From Rhizobium sp. GN54 (GTDB taxonomy: Bacteria > Pseudomonadota > Alphaproteobacteria > Rhizobiales > Rhizobiaceae), in assembly GCF_021026345.1 (NCBI RefSeq), contig NZ_JAJNCZ010000003.1:496001-560000 (forward strand): DNA of 64,000 bases. The letters are read 5' to 3'. Shown piece by piece: positions 1-8,128 of this stretch (within the stretch, counting starts at the first letter, position 1; each line of letters opens with the position of its first letter). The position numbers were made by a program, and so were the translations under genes. Under the pieces are notes generated by a model. The model was not told the origin of the DNA and made no database searches. It worked only from the letters and a program-made list of their open reading frames with translations.

Positions 1-75
1 CGGTGAATTCCACCGATACGTCGTTTACCGCGAGACGCGTTTCAGGCATGGCTGTTCCGAAGGTGATAGGTCGGC

Positions 76-108
76 GCTCCATCGCCACCAACGACGTGGC
101 GATGGAGC
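76..108. terminator. Strong GC-rich hairpin downstream of the ABC binding-protein gene
   Basis: A perfect 13-bp stem (76-88 pairs with 96-108) closes a 7-base loop. It lies about 80 bases beyond the stop of the minus-strand binding-protein gene. No U tract follows on either strand, so it may be a weak terminator or an mRNA-stabilising hairpin ahead of permease genes outside the window. Bases 1-187 otherwise show no convincing gene. Confidence 0.45.
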
Positions 109-187
109 ATTTGCTTCGCGCGTCATCCTGTCTTCAAATCGGTCCCGATTCAAAGGGTCATGAGCGCCGTCAGCCCGAGATGCCCGA

Positions 188-1357
188 TCAGGGCTTCGGA
201 AGGGATTCCGGCTTGCGCCATCCGACGAAGCTCGGCTTGCCGCCCTTGAGTTCGATCACGGCCGCCGCCTTGTTCGGCACATGGCCCTCTTCCGCGGTGC
301 CGTAGTCGAGCTCACCGGTCAGAAGCTTGAACTGGCCGTCTTCCAGCGCCTTCGCCACGGCCGCGCCGTCGGTCGAGCCGGCTGCCTTGATCGCCTCGGC
401 AATCAGCATGATCGTGTCCCAGCCGGTCGAGACGAACGACGTGTCAGGCGCCTTGCCGTGCATGGCGGTGTAGAGTTCGATGAATTTGGGCATGTCCGGG
501 TGGGCCTCCGGACCCATCCAGGTATGCGTGACGAAATAGACGTCGTTGCCAAATTTCTCGCCGAGCGTCTCATGCATGGCCGGGTCGTCGTAGGCATCGC
601 CGCCGAGAACGGGCGCATCGTAGCCGACCTCGCGCAGGGCGCGGATGATCATGCCGATATCCTGGCCATAGGACGAGACGAAGATCACGTCCGGCTTCTT
701 GCCGAGCGCCTGGAGACGCGCGAGCTGGGCGGAGAAGTTGTTGTCGCCGTTCGTGTAGGTGTCTTCCAGCAGGATCTCGCCGCCATCCGCCTTGAACTGC
801 TCGACGAAATATTTCGACAGCGACTTGGTGTAGGCGATGAACTGGTCGGTGACGACATAGGCCGTCTTCCAGCCCTTTTCCTTCACCGCGAAGTCGGCCG
901 CCGTCGCACCCATCGTGGTGTTCCACATGGAGAGCGTGAACTGCTTGTCGCCGAGCGACCAGGAGGAATAGAGCGGGTCCGAAGCGCAGGTCGAGATGCC
1001 GACGATATCGGCCGACTGTGCCTCGCGGCTTGCCGGAGAGCCGAAGTCGAAGTCGCAGGGCGCCACGATGACCTGTGCGCCCTTGTCGATCAGTTCGACG
1101 GCGACGTTGCCGACCGTCACCGGATCGGACTTGCCGTCGATATTGATGAACTCGACCTGCTTGCCGAGCACCCCGCCATTGTCGTTGAGAAATTTCACGG
1201 CAACCTGGGCGCCGTTGTAGCCGGGCGTGTCGAGCGGGGCCTGGATGCCCGTCATCGAGAGCGCGCCGCCGATCACGATCTTCTCGTCATCGGCAAAGGC
1301 CGTGGAGGAGGCGAGCGCGAGGCCCGCAGCCAGAAGCAGTTTGGAAGTCTTTCTCAT
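188..1357 (-). CDS. Branched-chain-amino-acid-type ABC transporter periplasmic binding protein
   Basis: This 389-residue protein is a type I periplasmic binding protein of the Peripla_BP_6 (LivJ/LivK-like) family. It begins with a Sec signal peptide (RKTSKLLLAAGLALASS, cleavage after about residue 22), followed by the typical opening KIVIGGALSMTG. It should capture a small solute in the periplasm and deliver it to a Liv-type permease. No permease or ATPase genes are seen beside it, so they either lie beyond the left edge or it shares another transporter. It follows the isochorismatase-like gene on the same strand after 124 bases, suggesting shared expression with that catabolic block. The ligand cannot be told from sequence; an amide, amino acid or related nitrogen compound would fit the neighbours. 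Confidence 0.9.
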   Translation of the reverse strand: MRKTSKLLLAAGLALASSTAFADDEKIVIGGALSMTGIQAPLDTPGYNGAQVAVKFLNDNGGVLGKQVEFINIDGKSDPVTVGNVAVELIDKGAQVIVAPCDFDFGSPASREAQSADIVGISTCASDPLYSSWSLGDKQFTLSMWNTTMGATAADFAVKEKGWKTAYVVTDQFIAYTKSLSKYFVEQFKADGGEILLEDTYTNGDNNFSAQLARLQALGKKPDVIFVSSYGQDIGMIIRALREVGYDAPVLGGDAYDDPAMHETLGEKFGNDVYFVTHTWMGPEAHPDMPKFIELYTAMHGKAPDTSFVSTGWDTIMLIAEAIKAAGSTDGAAVAKALEDGQFKLLTGELDYGTAEEGHVPNKAAAVIELKGGKPSFVGWRKPESLPKP

Positions 1358-1481
1358 GGTCGTTCCCCTTAGTGATGCCGTTCGGCGTTAGATGGATGAG
1401 CGGTCCGGCCTTTTTGTCTTGTTCTGCGGCCCGCCTTGAAATGCTCCTTGTTTCCGTCCCGTTGGTTCGTGCCGGGCAGCC

Positions 1482-2132
1482 CTACTGCCCGATTTCCTTC
1501 AGGAGATCGTCGGTCGAGACCTGCCGGCAATAGCCCTTGATCGCGCTGAGCGAGGTGTTGTGCCGCTCCTCGGAATAGGTGCCGCAAGCATCCGGCACGA
1601 GCGTCACGAGATAGTTGAGGTCGCAGGCATCCCGCACCGCCGATTCCACGCACTGGTCGGTCAGAAGTCCACACAGCACGAGTTGTTTTACCCCGAGATT
1701 GCGCAGGATATAGTCGATATGGGTGGAGACGAAGACGCTGGACGAACTCTTCGGGAAGACGATCTCGTCTTCCAGCGGCTCCAGTTCGTCGATCACCTTG
1801 CCGTCCCAGGAGCCCTTCGGCACGTTGAAGCCGGTGATCTTGTAGTCGAGGCTGCGGTCGCGGCCGTCCCTGGTCAGGCTCTCGATCGTCGTGTGCAGCA
1901 CCTCGATGCCGGCCTTGCGGAAGCCGTCGAGCAGGCGCTGCATGTTCGGGATCGCCACCTCGTGGATGCGCTTGAAGTAGTATCCGTACTTACCCGCGAT
2001 CTCCGCGTCGGAAACGTCCTTGAACTCCCCACCCTCGCGGCGCACGGAAAAATTCTGCACGTCGATGAAGAGGATGGCGGAGGCGGCCGGATCGAGCGGC
2101 ACGTCGCGGGTGGTCAGATGGTCAGCGGCCAT
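1482..2132 (-). CDS. Isochorismatase-family cysteine hydrolase
   Basis: A 216-residue cysteine hydrolase of the isochorismatase fold. The catalytic triad is visible: Asp in FIDVQN, Lys in IVFPKSSSS and nucleophilic Cys in LLTDQCVESAVRDA. Relatives include N-carbamoylsarcosine amidase, biuret hydrolase and RutB-type ureidoacrylate hydrolase, which cleave C-N bonds of amides and ureides. The start at 2132 is chosen because ATG overlaps the TGA of the upstream N-formylglutamate-amidohydrolase-like gene by one base (TGATG), indicating translational coupling. A longer reading of the same frame runs upstream through that gene but is only a shadow. Together the two hydrolases suggest stepwise release of ammonia or formate from one substrate, which remains unidentified. 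Confidence 0.85.
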   Translation of the reverse strand: MAADHLTTRDVPLDPAASAILFIDVQNFSVRREGGEFKDVSDAEIAGKYGYYFKRIHEVAIPNMQRLLDGFRKAGIEVLHTTIESLTRDGRDRSLDYKITGFNVPKGSWDGKVIDELEPLEDEIVFPKSSSSVFVSTHIDYILRNLGVKQLVLCGLLTDQCVESAVRDACDLNYLVTLVPDACGTYSEERHNTSLSAIKGYCRQVSTDDLLKEIGQ

Positions 2133-2938
2133 CAGGCGTTTCCTTCGAAGCTCTTTGCCGCAAGCCGGAGAGGGCCGGCGAGGCGGTCCGCCCATTCCTG
2201 TTGCCCGCGGGCGTCGTTGATAAGGTCGTTGCGCACTTCCACGAGCACGTGCGGAATGCCGCGACGCTCGCCATGCACCGGGATCGTGAAGTCGGAGACG
2301 TCGTCGACATGGTACGGCGCGTTGAGCTTCACGGCGACACCGGGATTGGCCGCCCGGAACATCTCCGCCAGCCGTTCGGCAAGGCGGGCGTCGTGGTTGT
2401 AGAGAAGGCCGAGTTCGAAATCGCGCACGGCACCCGACGCGCGCATGATCGGCGTGAAGCTGTGCACCGAGACGAGAAGGGACGGTCTGCCGGCCGCCCG
2501 CCGCTGGTCGAGCGCGACGGCGATCGCCTCGTGCAGCGGCTGGTGGATCTCCACGAACCGGCTCCGCCGCTCGCGATCGGACACATCCGCATTCGCCGGG
2601 ACCACAGTGCCGTCGCTCTCCCGGACAACGCAGTCCTGCGCCTCGAGCGGGCGGTTGCAATCGATGACGAGGCGACTGTAGCGCTGAAGGACGAGCGCAG
2701 CGTCGAGACGCTCGGAAAGGCCCCGGGCGACGCCTTCGGCGCCGACGTCATAGGCGATGTGCCGGTCCATATCGGCGGGTGACACGCCCAGATCGCCAAG
2801 CGCTGCAGGCACGGCGCGGCCGGCATGCTCGCAGGTGAGGAAGATGCCGGAGGCACCGGCGGGATTGATCCGCTCCACGGGATCCGGGTCGCCCGCCTGC
2901 AGCAATCTGGTCGTCTCGCGATCGGCGAACCTGAGCAT
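2132..2938 (-). CDS. N-formylglutamate amidohydrolase family protein
   Basis: This 268-residue protein belongs to the FGase family (PF05013), zinc-dependent amidohydrolases such as HutG that cleave N-formyl-L-glutamate to formate and glutamate. Family features are the early metal-site segment FLTCEHAGRAVP, the LVIDCNRPL stretch, the VSVHSFTP histidine motif and the C-terminal VLVEVRNDLI motif. It is the first gene of a minus-strand unit with the isochorismatase-like hydrolase (1-base overlap) and the ABC binding protein. No other hut genes are near, so a role outside histidine degradation is likely. It is divergent from the RpiR regulator across a 156-base AT-rich gap, which probably holds both promoters. 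Confidence 0.85.
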   Translation of the reverse strand: MLRFADRETTRLLQAGDPDPVERINPAGASGIFLTCEHAGRAVPAALGDLGVSPADMDRHIAYDVGAEGVARGLSERLDAALVLQRYSRLVIDCNRPLEAQDCVVRESDGTVVPANADVSDRERRSRFVEIHQPLHEAIAVALDQRRAAGRPSLLVSVHSFTPIMRASGAVRDFELGLLYNHDARLAERLAEMFRAANPGVAVKLNAPYHVDDVSDFTIPVHGERRGIPHVLVEVRNDLINDARGQQEWADRLAGPLRLAAKSFEGNA

Positions 2939-2997
2939 GAAAGGGATCCGTCAAGCGGTCCGGCGCGGGCCGGCGGCGCGGGCTTCGATGGCGATCA

Positions 2998-3046
2998 GTC
3001 AAAGAAATTTTTCAATCATAGTCAATCCGATATTTCCGTTTGACTA
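2998..3046. promoter_or_regulatory. Candidate RpiR operator and divergent promoter region
   Basis: The AT-rich gap between the amidohydrolase and the RpiR gene has the heptamer AGTCAAA at 2998-3004, a related AGTCAAT at 3021-3027 and the inverted copy TTTGACT at 3040-3046. The last could also serve as a -35 element for the plus-strand regulator, with AAATAT about 17 bases downstream. Binding by the RpiR protein is inferred from position only. Confidence 0.4.
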
Positions 3047-3094
3047 ATTTTTTTCATGGCGCAAATATCCGGTCAACCAGGGGAACGAACGCCA

Positions 3095-3997
3095 ATGAGC
3101 GATGGGAAATCACCGGCGACGGTCCGAACGAGGATCCGCGAGGCTGCGGCGTCGCTGACCGCCAGCGAGCGCAAGATCGCCAACGCCATCCTGGCCGACT
3201 ATCCCTTCACGGGCCTCGAAAACATCCAGGAGCTGGCTGCCAAGACCGGCGTCAGCGCCCCCTCCATCACCCGTTTCGTCAGCAAGATCGGCTGCGGCGG
3301 CTTCCAGGACCTGCAGCGCCAATTGATCGCCGAACTGAAGGAAGGCCAGCGCTCGCCGCTCGACCTCAAGTCCAGCCAGAAGCCGGTCGGCCATTCCGAA
3401 TTCCTGTCGGAATATGTGGCGCGCGTTTCCGCCGTCATGCAGGAAATGACGGCGACGGTCTCACAGGCGCAATTCGACATCCTGGCAGACCTCCTCGCCG
3501 ATCCAGCCCGTAACATCTTCCTGCTCGGCGGACGCGTCAGCGACAATGTCGCCTCTTTTCTGTCGATCCATCTGAGGCAGATCCGCAGCGGCATCTACCA
3601 CATGGCCGACAATCCGGAATTCTGGCCGGAGCACGTGCTGCGCATGCGCAGGAAGGATGTCGTGCTCCTGTTCGACTTCCGGCGCTACCAGCTCAGCCTC
3701 GCGCGCCTTGCCGAGACGATCGCCGAGAGGCGCGGCGCGACGATCGTCGTCGTGACCGACAAGTGGATGTCGCCGGCCGCCCGCAGTGCCGATCACATCG
3801 TCGCGCTGCCGATCGACGCCGGCACGGCCTGGGATACGGTGGCCGCCGCCATGGCGCTCGTCGAGGCACTGATCGTGCGTGTCTCCGAGGCCGATTGGGA
3901 AGCGACGCAAAAGCGCATCAACGATTGGGACGGCATCCGCTTCGAGATGCCGGGCTACGACCAGGACAGGATCAACGGGGACGCCGATGAAACGTGA
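3095..3997 (+). CDS. MurR/RpiR-family transcriptional regulator
   Basis: A 300-residue regulator with an N-terminal RpiR helix-turn-helix domain (segment NIQELAAKTGVSAPSITRFV) and a C-terminal SIS domain that usually binds a phosphorylated sugar or other small ligand (FLLGGRVSDNVASFLSIHL). An earlier in-frame ATG exists at 3056 but has no ribosome-binding site. The start at 3095 follows AGGGGAA at a good distance and begins MSDGKS. Its 3' end overlaps the start of the glutamine-synthetase-family gene by 11 bases, so the two are translationally coupled. RpiR regulators in rhizobia often control nearby catabolic genes; here the targets are likely this unit and the divergent hydrolases. Confidence 0.9.
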   Translation: MSDGKSPATVRTRIREAAASLTASERKIANAILADYPFTGLENIQELAAKTGVSAPSITRFVSKIGCGGFQDLQRQLIAELKEGQRSPLDLKSSQKPVGHSEFLSEYVARVSAVMQEMTATVSQAQFDILADLLADPARNIFLLGGRVSDNVASFLSIHLRQIRSGIYHMADNPEFWPEHVLRMRRKDVVLLFDFRRYQLSLARLAETIAERRGATIVVVTDKWMSPAARSADHIVALPIDAGTAWDTVAAAMALVEALIVRVSEADWEATQKRINDWDGIRFEMPGYDQDRINGDADET

Positions 3998-5300
3998 GGA
4001 AATGATGGTCGCCTGCTGCGGCGACCTTTCGGGCAAGGTGCGCGGCAAGGCCTTTCCGCTGACGCAGATGGACAAGCGCCTGAAGCGCGGCGTCGGCTGG
4101 ACGCCGACCAATGTGCAGATCACCTGCTTCGACAATATCGCCGAAAGCCCCTTCGGCTCGCTCGGCGATCTCGTGCTCATCCCCGATCCCGCGACCCGCG
4201 TCAGCATCGAAAGCGAGGAGGGAGCGCCGAACGAGAATTTTGTGCTTGGCAATATCCGCTATACTGACGGTCGGCCATGGGAGTTCTGCACGCGCTCCAT
4301 CCTCGAGGCGGCCCTTGAACGCCTGCAAAGGGTGGCGGGCGTCACGCTCTACGGCGCGTTCGAGCACGAGTTCCAGATCAAGCACCTCGTCTCCGAGGTC
4401 GGCAAGGCCTTCACGCTCGGCGGCTTCCAGGAGGAGCGGCACTTCTGCGAGGCGATCATCGCGGCAATGCGGGAAGCGGGCGTGACGCCCGACACGATCC
4501 TGAAGGAATTCGGCGCCGGCCAGTTCGAAGTGACGATGGGGCCGCAGAAGGGCGTCACGATTGCGGACCATTCGCTGATCACCCGCGAACTCGTCGGCCT
4601 CGTCGCCCGCGAACTCGGCTATGAACCTACCTTCACGCCGATCCGCGATCCGGCCGGCGTGGGCAATGGCGTGCACGTGCACATGAGCATGCTGGATTCG
4701 ACGGGCAAGGCCGTCACCTACGATCCGAACGGCCAGCATGGACTTTCGGACGCTGCGGGAAAATTCGTCGCCGGCATCCTGAAATACCTCGATTCGATCA
4801 TCGCCGTCACCGCGCCAAGCGTCGTCTCCTACCTGCGTCTCACCCCGCATCGCTGGAGCGCCGCCTTCAACAATCTCGGCTTCCGCGATCGCGAGGCTTC
4901 GGTCCGCATCTGCCCCGTCTCCGACATCAGCGACATCGCCTGTGCCGACCAGTTCAATTTCGAGTTCCGCGCTGCCGACGGCGCCGCAAACCCGCACCTG
5001 GCCCTCGCCGCGATCGTTCATGCCGGCGTGCAGGGCATCGAGGAGGGGCTGCCGGTGCCGGAAGCGACGCAGGAGGACCTGTCGCTGCTGGACACAAGGG
5101 CCCTTGCTGCCCGCGGCTATGTCCGCCTGCCGCAGACGCTGGAAGCGGCGCTCGAGCGCTTCAGGAACAATGCAACGGTGTGCGGGTGGTTCCCGGAAGG
5201 CTTCGCCGACGTCTATGTAAAGCACAAGGAAGGCGAGATCGCCTATCTGGCCGGCAAGACCCAGGCGGAGATCTGCGCTGCCTATGAGAGCGCTTATTGA
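3987..5300 (+). CDS. Glutamine synthetase family protein (gamma-glutamyl-amine ligase type)
   Basis: A 437-residue ATP-dependent ligase of the glutamine synthetase family. Catalytic-domain signatures are present: the metal-binding FEHEFQIK and FGAGQFEVTMG segments, NGVHVHMSM with the substrate-site histidines, and VSYLRLTPHRWS of the ATP site. The N-terminal beta-grasp region is short, as in GlnT/PuuA-like enzymes rather than GlnA-I. These enzymes join glutamate to ammonia or an amine. The ATG at 3987 lies inside the end of the RpiR gene. With the two hydrolases encoded divergently, the likely role is to assimilate ammonia or an amine released during catabolism. The exact amine is unknown. 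Confidence 0.85.
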   Translation: MKREEMMVACCGDLSGKVRGKAFPLTQMDKRLKRGVGWTPTNVQITCFDNIAESPFGSLGDLVLIPDPATRVSIESEEGAPNENFVLGNIRYTDGRPWEFCTRSILEAALERLQRVAGVTLYGAFEHEFQIKHLVSEVGKAFTLGGFQEERHFCEAIIAAMREAGVTPDTILKEFGAGQFEVTMGPQKGVTIADHSLITRELVGLVARELGYEPTFTPIRDPAGVGNGVHVHMSMLDSTGKAVTYDPNGQHGLSDAAGKFVAGILKYLDSIIAVTAPSVVSYLRLTPHRWSAAFNNLGFRDREASVRICPVSDISDIACADQFNFEFRAADGAANPHLALAAIVHAGVQGIEEGLPVPEATQEDLSLLDTRALAARGYVRLPQTLEAALERFRNNATVCGWFPEGFADVYVKHKEGEIAYLAGKTQAEICAAYESAY

Positions 5301-5402
5301 GATGCGTTGTCCAGACCGCCTGGGCGAGGAGGATCTCGATATGCACCCTGCAGGGCGCCATTGGTTCACCTTGAAACCGACACCAAACCGGAGCGATGAA
5401 GG

Positions 5403-6284
5403 TCAGCGTGATCCGCGCAGCATTTCGATGATGGCGGAAAAGTCGCGCGCGCCGCTTCCCGTGTTCTCGAAGGTCTCGTAGAGCGCCGCGGCGGCGGCGC
5501 CCAGCGGGGTCGAGGCGCCGCTGGCGGCGGCGGCTTCCTGCGAGAGCTTCAGGTCCTTCAGCATCAGGGCCGCGGCGAAACCGGGCTTGTAGCCATTGTT
5601 GGCGGGCGAGGCGGGGACCGGGCCGGGGACCGGGCAATAGGATGTCAGCGACCAGCACTGGCCGGAAGACGTGGAAGCCACGTCGAACAGCGCCTGGTGC
5701 GACAGGCCGAGCTTCTCCCCCAGCGCGAAGGCCTCGCCGACGGCGATCATCGAGATGCCGAGGATCATGTTGTTGCAGATCTTCGCCGCCTGGCCGGCGC
5801 CGTCTGCTCCGCAATGGACGATCCTTTTGCCCATCGTCTCCAGAAACGGTCTGGCGCGGGCGAATGCCCTGTCGGTGCCGCCGGCCATGAAGGTGAGCGT
5901 GCCGGCCGCAGCCCCGCCCGTGCCGCCGGAAACCGGAGCGTCCAGTGAGACGCACTCGACCGTCTGCGCAATGGAATGTGCCTTGCGCGCGCTTTCCACA
6001 TCCACCGTCGAGCAGTCGATCAGGAGCGTTCCGGCGGGAACCAGGCCTGCGAGATTTTCCCAGACGGCAACGACGTGCTCGCCTTTCGGCAGCATGGTGA
6101 TCACGGCCTCCGCTCCGTTCACGGCCTCGGCCAGGGTGGCAAACGTGTCGACGCCGGCTTGTGCGGCGGCTGCGAGCGAGGCTTGCGAAAGGTCGAACCC
6201 GGCGACCCCGTGGCCCGCCTTGACGAGATTTGCGGCCATCGGGCCGCCCATGTTGCCCAATCCGATGAATGCGACCTGTGCCAT
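5403..6284 (-). CDS. 3-hydroxyisobutyrate dehydrogenase-like NAD(P)-dependent oxidoreductase
   Basis: A 293-residue beta-hydroxyacid dehydrogenase. It has the N-terminal Rossmann motif FIGLGNMGGPMA, the substrate-loop motif DAPVSGGTGGA, and the catalytic lysine in GAGQAAKICNNM. The C-terminal helical domain resembles MmsB, which oxidises 3-hydroxyisobutyrate to methylmalonate semialdehyde in valine breakdown; tartronate-semialdehyde reductases share the fold. The start at 6284 (MAQVAFIG) is preferred to an ATG 15 bases upstream because AGGA lies about 10 bases before it. It is the last gene of the transporter/GMC-oxidoreductase unit. No other valine-pathway genes are present, so its substrate probably comes from the oxidoreductase or transporter of this unit. 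Confidence 0.85.
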   Translation of the reverse strand: MAQVAFIGLGNMGGPMAANLVKAGHGVAGFDLSQASLAAAAQAGVDTFATLAEAVNGAEAVITMLPKGEHVVAVWENLAGLVPAGTLLIDCSTVDVESARKAHSIAQTVECVSLDAPVSGGTGGAAAGTLTFMAGGTDRAFARARPFLETMGKRIVHCGADGAGQAAKICNNMILGISMIAVGEAFALGEKLGLSHQALFDVASTSSGQCWSLTSYCPVPGPVPASPANNGYKPGFAAALMLKDLKLSQEAAAASGASTPLGAAAAALYETFENTGSGARDFSAIIEMLRGSR

Positions 6285-6318
6285 GCTGACTGTCCTCATG
6301 CGATGTGGCTGATTGCGG

Positions 6319-6356
6319 CGCAGGCGGTGCGCGACCGGCCTGCATTGCCGCCTGCG
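6319..6356. other. Intercistronic hairpin between the GMC oxidoreductase and dehydrogenase genes
   Basis: A perfect 9-bp stem (6319-6327 with 6348-6356, CGCAGGCGG/CCGCCTGCG) encloses 20 bases and fills most of the 81-base gap between two co-directional genes. No U tract follows, so it more likely affects message stability or processing than termination. Confidence 0.5.
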
Positions 6357-6365
6357 AATTTGTGG

Positions 6366-7958
6366 TTACCGCTCCGCCAGGATCATGGCGGCGGCCTTTT
6401 CCGCGATCATGATCGTCGGCGAATTGGTGTTGCCGGAGGTGATGCGGGGCATGACCGAGGCATCGGCGATGCGCAGCCGGCCCAGCGCTCGCAGCTTCAG
6501 TTGCGGATCGACGACGCTTTCCGGATCGCCGCCCATCCGGCAGGTGCCGGTCGGATGGAAGATCGTCGTGCCGATGTCGCCCGCGGCCTTTTCGAGGTCC
6601 GCATCGCTCTCGAAGGAGGGCCCCGGCTTGTACTCCACCGGCTTGAAGCGCGCGAAGGCGGGTTGCTCGACAATGCGACGGGTCAGGCGGATGGCCTTGA
6701 CGGCCACGTCCCGGTCGCTCTGCTCGCTGAGGTAGTTGGGGCGGATCTGCGGCTGCAGCGCAAAGTCGGGACCCTTGACATGCACCGAACCGCGGCTGTC
6801 GGGACGCAGGTTGCACACGCTCGCGGTCATCGCCGGGAAGGGATGGACGCCCTCGCCGAACTTTTCCAGCGACACCGGCTGGATGTGATACTGCAGGTCC
6901 GGCGTCTCCCTGTCCGATCCCGAGCGGGTGAAGATGCCGAGCTGGCTCGGCGCCATCGCCATCGGGCCGGACCGCCTCAGGAGATACTCGAGACCGATCG
7001 ACGCCTTGCCGAACAGCGTGCTCGCCTTCTCGTTCAACGTCGGCACGCCGGTGACCTTGTAGATGAGCCGAAGCTGCAGGTGGTCTTGCAGGTTCTCGCC
7101 GACGCCGGTCACCTCCTTGACGACCTCGATGCCGGCGTTCTTGAGGACGTCGCCACGGCCGATGCCGGAGAGCTCAAGCAGGTGCGGGGAGCCGATCGCG
7201 CCGGCGGCAAGCACGGTCTCGCGCGCGGCATACGCCCTCTTCGCGACGCCCTCGTGCTGGAACTCGACGCCTCTGACCTCGCCGTTTTCGACGATCAGGC
7301 GGCGAGCCTGCGCCTTGGTCAGCACGGTCAGGTTCGGTCGGTTGCGCGCCGGCTTGAGGAAGGCCTTCGATGTGTTCCAGCGGACGCCCGAGCGCTGGTT
7401 GACGTCGAAATAGCCGGAGCCTTCGTTGTCGCCGCGGTTGAAATCCTCGGTCTCGGGAATGCCGGCCTCGCTGGCCGCCTTCTGGAAGGCGTCGAGCACG
7501 GCCCAGCGCACGCGCGCCTTCTCCACGCGCCACTCGCCGCCTTCGCCGTGCTGGTCGCTCGTCCCCTTGTAGAAGTCTTCCGATTTCCGGAAGAACGGCA
7601 GCACGTCGTCCCAGCCCCAGCCGGTGCAGCCGAGCTGGCGCCACAGGTCGTAGTCGCGCGACTGGCCGCGCATATAGATCATGCCGTTGATCGAGGAGCA
7701 GCCGCCGAGCACCTTGCCGCGCGGATAGTTCAGCGCCCTGCCGTTGAGCCCGGCTTCCTTCTCGGTGGAAAAGCACCAGTCGGTGCGCGGGTTGTTGATG
7801 CAGTAGAGATAGCCGACCGGGATGTGGATCCAGTGATAATTGTCGCTTCCGCCGGCCTCCAGCAGCAACACGCGATTGGCGCGATCCGCCGACAACCGGT
7901 TGGCCAGAACGCAGCCGGCGCTGCCGGCGCCCACGACGATGTAGTCGAACTGTTCCAT
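6366..7958 (-). CDS. GMC-family FAD-dependent alcohol oxidoreductase (choline dehydrogenase-like)
   Basis: A 530-residue flavoprotein of the glucose-methanol-choline family. The FAD-binding motif VVGAGSAGCVLANRL sits at residues 8-22, and RGKVLGGCSSINGMIYMRG is the second GMC signature. The C-terminal segment contains HPTGTCRMG with the catalytic-base histidine and SGNTNSPTIMIAEKAA, typical of BetA and alcohol dehydrogenases. The start at 7958 is the ATG giving this canonical N-terminus; the same frame stays open for 1 kb more upstream but runs antisense-like through livM. It lacks a signal peptide, so it acts in the cytoplasm or at the membrane. It follows the ABC transporter genes after a 170-base structured gap, suggesting oxidation of an imported alcohol. 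Confidence 0.88.
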   Translation of the reverse strand: MEQFDYIVVGAGSAGCVLANRLSADRANRVLLLEAGGSDNYHWIHIPVGYLYCINNPRTDWCFSTEKEAGLNGRALNYPRGKVLGGCSSINGMIYMRGQSRDYDLWRQLGCTGWGWDDVLPFFRKSEDFYKGTSDQHGEGGEWRVEKARVRWAVLDAFQKAASEAGIPETEDFNRGDNEGSGYFDVNQRSGVRWNTSKAFLKPARNRPNLTVLTKAQARRLIVENGEVRGVEFQHEGVAKRAYAARETVLAAGAIGSPHLLELSGIGRGDVLKNAGIEVVKEVTGVGENLQDHLQLRLIYKVTGVPTLNEKASTLFGKASIGLEYLLRRSGPMAMAPSQLGIFTRSGSDRETPDLQYHIQPVSLEKFGEGVHPFPAMTASVCNLRPDSRGSVHVKGPDFALQPQIRPNYLSEQSDRDVAVKAIRLTRRIVEQPAFARFKPVEYKPGPSFESDADLEKAAGDIGTTIFHPTGTCRMGGDPESVVDPQLKLRALGRLRIADASVMPRITSGNTNSPTIMIAEKAAAMILAER

Positions 7959-8004
7959 GTCGAACTCCGAGCGAGACCTCTCCCGCAAGCCGCATGGGCT
8001 CGCA

Positions 8005-8119
8005 GGCCGGTTTCTCCGTTCCTTGCTGTGGTGGGAACCGGCCTCCGGCACCCTGCCGTCCTGCGCCGGAGGCACCGGCGCAGGTCTTGCGTCGCGCCCG
8101 GATGCGTGCCAGGCGCGAC
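8005..8119. other. Three tandem hairpins between livM-type permease and GMC oxidoreductase genes
   Basis: The 170-base gap holds three successive perfect inverted repeats: 8005-8012 with 8036-8043 (GGCCGGTT/AACCGGCC), 8061-8069 with 8075-8083 (CTGCGCCGG/CCGGCGCAG) and 8091-8098 with 8112-8119 (GTCGCGCC/GGCGCGAC). None has a U tract. The array could attenuate transcription or protect the 3' end of the transporter message. Confidence 0.55.
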
Positions 8120-8128
8120 CCGATGGTT

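Noticed and set aside
3-305. A 100-codon open frame at the left edge
   Set aside because: It overlaps the binding-protein 3' end antisense and crosses a strong hairpin; no ribosome-binding site or family.
4675-4686. Palindrome GTGCACGTGCAC in the glutamine-synthetase-like gene
   Set aside because: It encodes the conserved Val-His-Val-His catalytic segment; coding constraint explains it.
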